This document shows, piece by piece, positions 1-7,909 of a DNA stretch of 64,000 bases. The notes beneath the pieces were generated by a model. It was given only the letters and a program-made list of their open reading frames with translations, did no database searches and had not been told where the DNA came from. Within the stretch, counting starts at the first letter, position 1; every line of letters starts with the position of its first letter. Position numbers and translations under genes: made by a program. Origin of the DNA: DATNPX01 sp036702975 (GTDB lineage Bacteria; Cyanobacteriota; Vampirovibrionia; Obscuribacterales; Obscuribacteraceae); contig DATNPX010000012.1 in NCBI GenBank assembly GCA_036702975.1, positions 319,960 through 383,959 on the forward strand, given 5' to 3'.

Positions 1-2
1 CG

Positions 3-1208
3 AATCAACAGTTAGCCTGTTGTGACGGACACGTGATCATTAATGAACCGCCAGGTTGGAGTGGTGTAGGTAATCCCCCCACGGTGACCTACAAGACGAT
101 CGCCGCACCTGCTACAGCTAACTTCCAACTCGCCTATCAACGCCTGGCTATGATCGAGACCCAACCCTACGCCACGGCTTGCGATGGAGCAGTGAACGCC
201 TTCTTCTACAAAATGGCGACCCTCTGCGATGCCCGGTTTGGATTCGTTGGATTCTCAGCAACTGCTGACAGTAATGCGTCCGATAATGTCGACGGCGCTT
301 CAGTGAACGGTGGCTGCGCCGTATATAGCGGCTCAGACAAAAACTTCGAAAGCGTCGGCACTTCTCCTGGTGACTCGTTTTATCGTTCCGGTCTCTGCAT
401 GTTGCCCACAAGTTCACTCGGTTTAGGAACTTCAGTGTTTTCATCGAATACCGGCAAAGTCATGGACTTGAGTGTGGTGCAAAGTTCCGGTAGCGCAACA
501 AACAACGCTGTACACGGATATAACGGAGGTAGCGGTGGTCAAGATACATCTGGGGGGCAGAACCAGACAGGCTTCAAGATTCCAAGAACTTGTTTGACTG
601 CCAGCTCCAGTGGCGCACAGCCTAGTGACCAGCGGTTGGATATGGTAAGCAGCGCTACCAGCGCTGGCGCGCCTATGAACAACAGCACGCTAAATGCAAC
701 TCAATCACCATATCCCAACGGACTGCCTTATGGAGACGTGTGGTCAGCGCCTGCAAATAGCAACATCGGCAACGGTGTATGGAACGGCAGACCACTAGGT
801 GGCACCTACTGCGATGAAGCCTTGTCCACAGCCTACAATAGCTTCATAAACAACACCAAGTACGCCTCGAGCACGCGCAAAGCTGCACGTAAAGCGATCG
901 TTTTCTTTACGGACGGTGAACCAACTGGAGGTATAGCCGGACCCGTAGGGACCAATGCCAATACAGTAGCCGGTCTTTGCCAACCCAAGTCCATCGTTAT
1001 GTACACCATCGGTCTGAATGCAGCAGGTAATACCACGCTAGCCGCCGACCAGAAGGCCTTCCTTGGTGACAATGTCACCAATAGCAGTGGACCAGGACTT
1101 GCATATTTAGCCGGCAATGGAGGCAGATTCTTCCCTTGCGGAACCGGTTCAGACGTGCGTAATGCATTTGCCAGCATTGCCCGGCGCCTGTCACAAAGCC
1201 AGAACTAA
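3..1208 (+). CDS. von Willebrand factor A-domain protein, TadG-like (5' partial)
   Basis: The frame is open to the left edge of the window, so the GTG at 33 is probably an internal valine and the true start lies outside. The visible part is Ser/Gly/Asn/Thr-rich and Cys-containing, as in extracellular proteins. A vWA core strand is seen at about residues 285-300 (from 33), AIVFFTDGEPTGG, followed by a second strand, SIVMYTIGLN, and a C-terminal helix typical of the end of a vWA fold. The next gene is a TadE-like pseudopilin, so this is most likely the TadG-like, surface or pseudopilin-associated vWA protein of a Tad pilus locus. The MIDAS DxSxS half is not recognised in the visible part and may lie upstream or be lost. 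Family assignment is moderately sure; the role is inferred from context. Confidence 0.75.
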   Translation, partial: NQQLACCDGHVIINEPPGWSGVGNPPTVTYKTIAAPATANFQLAYQRLAMIETQPYATACDGAVNAFFYKMATLCDARFGFVGFSATADSNASDNVDGASVNGGCAVYSGSDKNFESVGTSPGDSFYRSGLCMLPTSSLGLGTSVFSSNTGKVMDLSVVQSSGSATNNAVHGYNGGSGGQDTSGGQNQTGFKIPRTCLTASSSGAQPSDQRLDMVSSATSAGAPMNNSTLNATQSPYPNGLPYGDVWSAPANSNIGNGVWNGRPLGGTYCDEALSTAYNSFINNTKYASSTRKAARKAIVFFTDGEPTGGIAGPVGTNANTVAGLCQPKSIVMYTIGLNAAGNTTLAADQKAFLGDNVTNSSGPGLAYLAGNGGRFFPCGTGSDVRNAFASIARRLSQSQN

Positions 1209-1259
1209 TCTCTACATCGAAACCCAACAACTACATTGCCCAACAAAGAGCAAATAACC

Positions 1260-2714
1260 ATGAAAAAGAAACTGAAAAGGAAAAGAGGGATTACGGCGAT
1301 TGAGTTTGCCTCAATCATCGGTATCCTCATAGTGATAGCGGGATTGATGTTAAACATCTGCTGCATGCTTTTCGCTGCTGACCTTTGCGACAGAGTTTGC
1401 AGAGACTGCGCTAGAGCTGCTGGTCAACAAGGTACAGAGCAAGGTGCATATAATGCCATGCAAGCTGTAATCACCAACCAGAATGCCATTGATGGCGTGG
1501 TAATAAAAAGCTTGACCGCACACCTCTATGCGTTTGAAGACTACAGCGGTGCCGGTTTACCTCAAGTTGATGGTGCTTTGACTACTACAGGTACATCTCC
1601 GGTCGGTATTCCGCAGCCTAACACTCCAGCACTATCGCCTGGACCATATGTGATTGTTACGACTAAATGCACATGCTTAATTCCAGTCTCTTTGTTCTTT
1701 TTCGGTCTGGACTTCGGCAATGCGGCTCAAGTTGGCAGCGGTTCAACCACGGCGGACACAATGCTCTTCCAGAGTGTTTACACTTTCCCAATCACCAACA
1801 TCGTTGGCACGGCACAATTTGCCAATATGTCGAACGGCGTACCCACTACAACTGCAACGCCCACTTGGCCGACTACGACCATCGCGACTGGCTTCACACC
1901 GTCAATGGTGCAACAAAGCAACTCGTCTATCGTAGCATCGCAATGCCAAAGCTCGATTTCTGCTTCGCAGGCTTCGTCGCAAGCTTCTTCACAAGCTTCT
2001 TCGCAGGCTTCCTCACAGGCTTCCTCCCAGGCTTCCTCGCAAGCTTCGTCCTCAGCGTCTAAGTCGGCTTCGAACTCAAACTCCCAGTCGGCCTCCCAAG
2101 CGTCTTCTTTATCATCGTCGATTTCGAAGTCTCAATCGATATCCGCATCGATCTCGAACAATCCCACTTATTCGCAATCGGTATCTCAGTCCGCTTCACA
2201 AGCTTCTTCGCAGGCTTCTTCACAAGCTTCTTCGCAGGCTTCGTCGATAGCATCTTCACAGTCAGGTTCAATCGGCAAGTCCGCTTCCCAAGCTTCGTCG
2301 CAATCTGCCTCGCAAGCATCATCGGCATCATCGGCGTCGCAAGCTTCTTCGCAAGCTTCTTCGCAGGCATCCTCATTATCTAGCTCAATTTCGAAATCCA
2401 TCTCAAACAACCCAACCTACTCACAATCGGTATCACAATCGGCGTCGCAAGCTTCATCGCAAGCTTCATCAGCGGCTTCCTCGAAAGCTTCGTCACAATC
2501 CGCTTCGCAAGCTTCGTCGGCAGCATCGGCGTCGACGTCGAAGTCGGTATCTGCGTCGCAAGCCTCATCCGCAGCTTCATCGTCACAATCTGCCTCGACT
2601 TCTACTTCAATCTCGAATTCAATCTCCGCATCGCAATCTGCATCAACCGTACGTGCAGGTGGTGGTGGAACTGGATCCGGTGGCGGAAGCTCGGGCGGCA
2701 GCGGCGGCGGCTAA
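1260..2714 (+). CDS. TadE-like pseudopilin with long Ser/Ala/Gln repeat tail
   Basis: A basic N terminus (KKKLKRKRG) is followed by ITAIEFA and a hydrophobic helix. This is the type IV/Tad prepilin cleavage pattern, with Gly at -1 and Glu at +5, as in TadE/TadF pseudopilins. A Cys-rich stretch and a globular part of about 200 residues follow. From about 1942 to 2652 the protein is almost only Ser, Ala and Gln (SASQ and SSQA units), and it ends in a Gly/Ser-rich tail. TadE proteins are normally about 150-200 residues, so the tail is an unusual addition. ATG 1260 is chosen over TTG 1236 because the basic segment then starts directly; neither start has a strong ribosome site. It lies 51 bases after the vWA gene and is probably co-transcribed. 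The likely role is a pilus-associated or surface stalk protein. Confidence 0.82.
   Translation: MKKKLKRKRGITAIEFASIIGILIVIAGLMLNICCMLFAADLCDRVCRDCARAAGQQGTEQGAYNAMQAVITNQNAIDGVVIKSLTAHLYAFEDYSGAGLPQVDGALTTTGTSPVGIPQPNTPALSPGPYVIVTTKCTCLIPVSLFFFGLDFGNAAQVGSGSTTADTMLFQSVYTFPITNIVGTAQFANMSNGVPTTTATPTWPTTTIATGFTPSMVQQSNSSIVASQCQSSISASQASSQASSQASSQASSQASSQASSQASSSASKSASNSNSQSASQASSLSSSISKSQSISASISNNPTYSQSVSQSASQASSQASSQASSQASSIASSQSGSIGKSASQASSQSASQASSASSASQASSQASSQASSLSSSISKSISNNPTYSQSVSQSASQASSQASSAASSKASSQSASQASSAASASTSKSVSASQASSAASSSQSASTSTSISNSISASQSASTVRAGGGGTGSGGGSSGGSGGG
1942..2652 (+). repeat. Serine-rich coding repeat array (SASQ/SSQA units)
   Basis: Short degenerate units of 9-12 bases, built on tcg/tct-caa-gct codons, encode Ser-Gln-Ala-Ser repeats. 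A longer module beginning SISNNPTYSQSVSQSASQ occurs twice (from about 2148 and 2397). Its two DNA copies differ mainly at synonymous positions, which shows the protein sequence is being kept rather than a recent DNA duplication. Resembles low-complexity stalks of serine-rich adhesins. Confidence 0.85.
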
Positions 2715-2738
2715 AGAGACGCAAACGCAAAACATCAG

Positions 2739-2766
2739 AAAACCACCGGTCATCCGGTGGTTTTTT
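2739..2766. terminator. Rho-independent terminator after the TadE-like gene
   Basis: A perfect 9-bp stem, AACCACCGG / CCGGTGGTT, with a TCAT loop, is followed by a T run. A-rich flanks allow it to act in both directions, also ending the convergent minus-strand operon at 2781. Confidence 0.9.
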
Positions 2767-2780
2767 GCTAATAGGTTTCC

Positions 2781-5369
2781 TCAGTGAAATCGTCTCTTCA
2801 ATACGACCATCTGGTTCTTGAATCGAGATTTACGTTCGTCAATTGAGAGCGCGGCAAGATGGAGACCTAATGGTTTGCTGTACCAGATCAGAAAAGCGAC
2901 GGCCGAAAGTGACACTAACACCCCGACCCAGTAGTAAAGAGAATGCACCTGATTGTAGTTCAGGCGAACGGCAGCGGCTCTGGGCAAAACATACATCTGA
3001 GCATTCGTACCCTGATAAATTTCGGCCTGACTTGAATGCCAGAGGGGGAGATAACTATAGTCGACCTTAACCAGCTTCCCAGGCTCAAGGTTCTTCAAGA
3101 TGATCGATTGATATGAATCCGCCCAATCAAAGGTCGGAACACCGTTATATGACTGAACTTTTCTCAGCTTTTCAGGCACGCTTTCGCGCAGCGTTTGCAA
3201 ACGCTTACCAAGGCGAAAACGCTTCATATAGTCACTAACTGAAACAAAATAGTCCAATTCTGGGGACTCCTGATACCAAACATGCCGGTCGTCAATTAGA
3301 TCGTATTGCGCGAAATTTATCTGTAACGACTTGGTTGTGACTAGTTTGCGAGCATCATTGACCTTTAAGGGCTCGGCGTTCTCACCAGTGTTTGTTATCA
3401 GTATCGGCACATCCGGTGTAATTTTCCGTTTGGTCAAATCGATAAACTCAAACTTTGAAGAGATGTCGTTGTTAGTGAAGACATAAAACTGCAAATATTC
3501 AAAAGGGAGCGTTCCGGCTTTATCTACGTAGCCAACCAACGTCTTATTGGAATCAAGCGGAGCTACCTTCCAGAGTGGCAGCGGTGCAATCTGACAGATG
3601 GCGAACGGCCCGATTAGATCAGGCGGATTTATAACATGATTCTTGATTTTGGCAAAAGCCTTGGAGTCCTTGCCACAAACAATATGCGTCACCCCACACT
3701 CTTTTAACTGCCGAATTTGTTGCTCTTCCGATTTACTGTCGGGATTAGAGAAAACCAGACACGTTACCCATACATGAGCGTCAAGGTTAGACATGGCAGT
3801 TCCAGGCAATCGATAAGCATTGGAACTTTCCATAAAAAGCCCGCTCATCGATTCGAAGCCGGTCTCTTTGAATAGGCGAGACTCCAAATAGTGCGCAGCC
3901 CATGAACCAAATTTGCCATCATCATCGAAAAATTCGAAAAAGACTCGTCCTTTAAGAGACAGGTTCCGGAAGTAATTGAGTACATCATCCTGGCTGGGCG
4001 GAGTCTTGTTATAGAGGTCGATTATTTTTTGACGATTTGGATTTGCAAATGAGACTGTGGAATATATGCCAACGCAATTGACCAACACTAAAGTAACAAG
4101 AACTACTTTCTTGCTCAGAAGCACATGCCACTTATGCTGGTTTTCATTGTCATAAAATGGCTGCAGTAATGCGAACGGTACCAGCGCCATAAGTGCAACA
4201 AATATCAGGAGTTCGTCACCTACAAATCGGTAATAGTGGATCGTAAGATAGAAGCACTTCGCCACGAATGCACTGCCCGTAATGATGTAAGCAACAATGT
4301 CCGCACAACAATACGTGACAAAGACAGAGGAGCGTCGCAACTGGGGCAAGACGAACATCAGCATGAAATAGAGAGGTACTAGAAGAAAACCGGCGTCTAT
4401 GGGTCCACCGCGTCCAGCCATACAACTTTCGATGTGCCGAAGAATTAGATTGGTCGGATAGCGGACGATGATCTCCAGCAAGTCTCCAGAGCCTTTAATT
4501 GTGGAGACGACCGCAAGCTGTTTTCCATAAGCAATTGCCGGCAACAACCAGTAGGCAGTAAGGGCCAAACCGACCAAATGAAACCGCCACAATTGCCACG
4601 CTTGCTTCCGGTACCACAAAGAAAAAAGCAGTACGAATCCAAACGAGAGCAGACCCGTTAAGGTATGCGTAAGAACCAGTGCGGCAAAAAGGGTAGCACA
4701 CAAAACCTCATATCGTCGTCTGCTGGTATCGATCAAGCGGACAAGAGCACCTCCATGCAAGAGAAACAGGTGCCAGGCAAATAGCTGCGTGTACAAACCA
4801 ATTCCCATGACGGCACCTAAGCCGACGTTGTTGTTCTCTTTATCATTATTGAGGAACCAGAAAGTTAGAAAACAGACTGAAAGAGCAAGTATTGTTGCTT
4901 CTGCGGCAGTGAATTCTCTTCCACGTTTTATCGAGCGAGCCAAGCCTGTAGAGAAATACCAGACCGACAACGGGAGGAGGGCTGCTGCAAATCCAAGACA
5001 CAAATGAGTCGCATATTGAGCTGGGTCCTTGCTTATTAGCGCCAGCGGATAGGCCATGATTGCCGTCACGATGTGAGCAAGGGGCGCATAAAAACTTCCG
5101 AACGCCCATCCCGCGAACCACCCTGGATCAAAAAAAACGGTACGGAAATGCGGTATCTGCTCCATCAGCTTTTCTACCGCCGCAATGTGGCCCGGGAGAT
5201 CCCAGCCAGCGACGTAAACATCGGCAAAATAAATGTAGTTCCAGCAGCACAGAAAAAGAACAAACGTGCCCATTATGATACGCGGACAAAACGTCTCAAG
5301 TCGCAACGAGACAATACGCTTGCCAGCACGAATATCATTGTCTCTATAAAAGATGTCCAGGGTTGTCAT
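2781..5369 (-). CDS. Polytopic membrane protein, GT-C/PTPS-related-like, paralog 2
   Basis: 862 residues. The N-terminal half has about ten or more hydrophobic segments. After TM1 comes a conserved-looking GWDLPGH loop, then FDPGWF and FYAPL, a pattern shared with the upstream neighbour and reminiscent of the large membrane proteins annotated as 6-pyruvoyl-tetrahydropterin-synthase-related or YfhO/GT-C-like. The second half is a large soluble domain (about residues 450-810) with motifs such as HYLESRLF and a late beta segment VDYSYLPLWHSS, before a last TM helix near 825-845. Acidic/His residues in the first loop would fit a GT-C glycosyltransferase, but no substrate can be named. It overlaps the upstream gene by 4 bp (ATGA) and is last in its operon. 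Membrane location is secure; function is uncertain. Confidence 0.8.
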   Translation of the reverse strand: MTTLDIFYRDNDIRAGKRIVSLRLETFCPRIIMGTFVLFLCCWNYIYFADVYVAGWDLPGHIAAVEKLMEQIPHFRTVFFDPGWFAGWAFGSFYAPLAHIVTAIMAYPLALISKDPAQYATHLCLGFAAALLPLSVWYFSTGLARSIKRGREFTAAEATILALSVCFLTFWFLNNDKENNNVGLGAVMGIGLYTQLFAWHLFLLHGGALVRLIDTSRRRYEVLCATLFAALVLTHTLTGLLSFGFVLLFSLWYRKQAWQLWRFHLVGLALTAYWLLPAIAYGKQLAVVSTIKGSGDLLEIIVRYPTNLILRHIESCMAGRGGPIDAGFLLVPLYFMLMFVLPQLRRSSVFVTYCCADIVAYIITGSAFVAKCFYLTIHYYRFVGDELLIFVALMALVPFALLQPFYDNENQHKWHVLLSKKVVLVTLVLVNCVGIYSTVSFANPNRQKIIDLYNKTPPSQDDVLNYFRNLSLKGRVFFEFFDDDGKFGSWAAHYLESRLFKETGFESMSGLFMESSNAYRLPGTAMSNLDAHVWVTCLVFSNPDSKSEEQQIRQLKECGVTHIVCGKDSKAFAKIKNHVINPPDLIGPFAICQIAPLPLWKVAPLDSNKTLVGYVDKAGTLPFEYLQFYVFTNNDISSKFEFIDLTKRKITPDVPILITNTGENAEPLKVNDARKLVTTKSLQINFAQYDLIDDRHVWYQESPELDYFVSVSDYMKRFRLGKRLQTLRESVPEKLRKVQSYNGVPTFDWADSYQSIILKNLEPGKLVKVDYSYLPLWHSSQAEIYQGTNAQMYVLPRAAAVRLNYNQVHSLYYWVGVLVSLSAVAFLIWYSKPLGLHLAALSIDERKSRFKNQMVVLKRRFH

Positions 5370-7909
5370 CTTGCGACAACCTCTTTAACTCTCTTACCAG
5401 CAGCCGCACTAACACCGGACTTAGGCCACCGAACAAAATACAGGCTGAAGGCACCAAGCCCAGTAAAGCTGATCAAAACGCCAATCCAGTAATAAGGCCA
5501 GTTCCACAAACTGTAATCGACTTGCACCTGCGTGGAAGCTGGGAAGACGAAAATTTGGCCATAAGTACCTTCAAATATACGGGCGTTTTTAGACGCCCAG
5601 AAGGGGAGGTAGGAATAGTTGACTTTTAGTATCTGTCCTGGTTCACAGTTGCTGATCGTAAACGTCTGGAATTCGTTCGACCACTTTAACTCTGGTTTGT
5701 TCGAGCTACCAACCCATTTTGACTGCGTATTGACAACATCTTTTTTGAGTGTCATCAACTTACCCATAACTTCTTGCTGATTCAAGTAATCGCAGATACG
5801 ACGATATGTATCATACTCAGGGTTATCTTGGTACCACACACTATGGTGATCGATAACATCATAACGTGTGTATGCAAGTCCAACAATTTTCGCTTTAATC
5901 GCGTCGTTTATATCTTCGAACGGAGGAGACTTCACAACATCAGTAGTTTGAATTGTATTCTCTAATATTAGTGTCACTCCTGGTGGCACTTTTTTATTAG
6001 TAAAATCAACCAGCTCAAAGTTCTGATAGAGCGTTGCGTTTGTATAGAAATAAGCTTCTACATACTCAAAAGGCAAGTTACCAACGGTGTCGATATAACC
6101 AACCAGCAGTTTCTTTGCATCGATCTTCTTAACTCGCTCTGTAGGCAGTTTCGCAATCTGGCAAATCGCATAAGGACCTATGTATTCGATCGGTGCTATA
6201 ACTCTATTTTTCAAATGCTTATAGAGATCATCATCTCCGCCGCAAACCATATGGGTGACACCAAAATCTCTCAACTGTTCAAGAGCCCTCTCGGGGGAAC
6301 TATCTTTGTCATTACCGAAGATCTGACTTGTAGCCCACGTATGGGAACCCAAGTTGTTCGCTGCCGTAACCGGCAACCTGTAAGAGTTCACGCTTTCCAG
6401 AAAAAGTCCGTTAACCGGTTCGAATCCAGTTTGCTCGAAAAGATTCGACTCCAAATAATGCGCGGGAAGAAAATCATAGGTGTTCTCGTTTTCGAACATT
6501 TCAAAGAAAACTCGTCCTTTTTGCGCCAACGGTTTGAAGTAATCGATGACGTTTTGTTGGTGATCAGGTGTCAAACCTAAGCGATCAATGGTCTTCTTTC
6601 GCTCTTCAAACGGAAACCGAGTCGTCGAAACGATACAACTCAAGAAAAGCAGAACAAAAAAAGCAGTGCTGATTCTCTTGGCCGTGCCAGCGGTTTTCTC
6701 AGGGAAGGACAGTACAACTCCGACTGGAACAAGAGAGACTAGGCCAGCAAGCAATAGGAATATATCACCAAGGAATCTATAGAAGTGAATCGTAGCTTGA
6801 ATGCACTTTGCTAAAAACGGGCTCAAACCAAAGAACATAGCGATGAAGACAGCCAGGTAATAGACAACGCAAATCGGCGTTCGCCTGATCGTTTTGAGAG
6901 ATACGTACGCAATCATGCAAATGGAGAAGGTGATGGGATTTAGATCAACGAGTTTGAAATGCCCATGTAAACAACCATCTATATGTCGCCAGAGCAGAAA
7001 CAGGGGATAACGAAAAACCAGTTCGAAAATATCGCCTCTGCCACCGATTTCTGAGAGCACTCCGTAAGTTTTCGTAAGTGCAGTTGCAGGCAACGTCCAA
7101 AAGGCCGTGATCGCAAGTGCAATGACATGGACTCGTAGCATTCTCCAAGCAAATTTCTGATACCAGAGAGTAACGAGTATGGTCAAGCCAAGTGAAAAAA
7201 GGGCCGTTAGTGAGTGCGTTAGAAAGAGAGAGAAATAAAACACAGTTGCCCAGATCTCGTACTTACGTTTACCGGTCAGAATTAATCGAGCAACTGCTCC
7301 AGAGTGCCAAAACAGCAGATGCCAACCCGCGCATTGCGTGTAGAGTCCGATTCCCATTACCGAACCATACCCGATACCAAAGAAGTGGCTATCGTGGTTC
7401 AAAAACCAGAAAGAACTCGCGCTTATCGCTAAAGCTAAAACAGTGGCTTCGGAAGTCGATAATCTTCGCCCCTGCTTCATCTCTTGAGCGAGCGGACGAA
7501 GGAAATACCACATGGAAAACGGCAGCGCGGAACAGCCCAAAACCAAGCCCAAATGACAAGCCAACAATGCTGGGTCTTTGCTCACCGACGCCAAGAGATT
7601 TGCAATAATTGCGGTAAGAATGTGGAATCCTGGAGCATAGAAGAGATCAACACCATAACCCAGAAAAAAACCAGGATCGTAAAAAGAATAATGCAAGTGA
7701 CCAAGCTGTGGCATCATTCGCATGACGGTTACAACCTGCCCTGGTAAATCCCAACCCGGCAGATAACGGTCAGTGAAGTAGACCCTCATCCAATAGCAGA
7801 GAAAACCGAACATACCGGTCAAGATCAGACCAGCGGCAATAAAGTCCTGTCGCATGAGCGACTTTGGCCAATAAGCAGTCGATTTTTCTCGATTAGGACT
7901 CGTAGTCAT
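5366..7909 (-). CDS. Polytopic membrane protein, GT-C/PTPS-related-like, paralog 1
   Basis: 847 residues with the same architecture as the next gene: TM1, then a GWDLPGQ loop, FYDPGFF, FYAPGFH, about ten TM segments, a large extramembrane domain with HYLESNLF and VNYSYLPFWASK, and a single C-terminal TM helix. The two proteins align along their whole length, so they arose by tandem duplication but have diverged widely. The first-loop His of GWDLPGH is Gln here, which may matter if that residue is catalytic. The start ATG overlaps the stop of the HTTM gene by 4 bp, giving translational coupling. A lipid-linked-sugar or polymer-modifying role is only an inference. Confidence 0.8.
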   Translation of the reverse strand: MTTSPNREKSTAYWPKSLMRQDFIAAGLILTGMFGFLCYWMRVYFTDRYLPGWDLPGQVVTVMRMMPQLGHLHYSFYDPGFFLGYGVDLFYAPGFHILTAIIANLLASVSKDPALLACHLGLVLGCSALPFSMWYFLRPLAQEMKQGRRLSTSEATVLALAISASSFWFLNHDSHFFGIGYGSVMGIGLYTQCAGWHLLFWHSGAVARLILTGKRKYEIWATVFYFSLFLTHSLTALFSLGLTILVTLWYQKFAWRMLRVHVIALAITAFWTLPATALTKTYGVLSEIGGRGDIFELVFRYPLFLLWRHIDGCLHGHFKLVDLNPITFSICMIAYVSLKTIRRTPICVVYYLAVFIAMFFGLSPFLAKCIQATIHFYRFLGDIFLLLAGLVSLVPVGVVLSFPEKTAGTAKRISTAFFVLLFLSCIVSTTRFPFEERKKTIDRLGLTPDHQQNVIDYFKPLAQKGRVFFEMFENENTYDFLPAHYLESNLFEQTGFEPVNGLFLESVNSYRLPVTAANNLGSHTWATSQIFGNDKDSSPERALEQLRDFGVTHMVCGGDDDLYKHLKNRVIAPIEYIGPYAICQIAKLPTERVKKIDAKKLLVGYIDTVGNLPFEYVEAYFYTNATLYQNFELVDFTNKKVPPGVTLILENTIQTTDVVKSPPFEDINDAIKAKIVGLAYTRYDVIDHHSVWYQDNPEYDTYRRICDYLNQQEVMGKLMTLKKDVVNTQSKWVGSSNKPELKWSNEFQTFTISNCEPGQILKVNYSYLPFWASKNARIFEGTYGQIFVFPASTQVQVDYSLWNWPYYWIGVLISFTGLGAFSLYFVRWPKSGVSAAAGKRVKEVVAR

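Noticed and set aside
2059..2586. Several minus-strand and plus-strand ORFs in the serine repeat region
   Set aside because: All are frame shadows of the repeat array, with skewed composition and no ribosome sites.
5073..5492. 139-residue ORF antisense to the polytopic protein
   Set aside because: Antisense shadow of a TM-rich gene, basic composition, no independent support.
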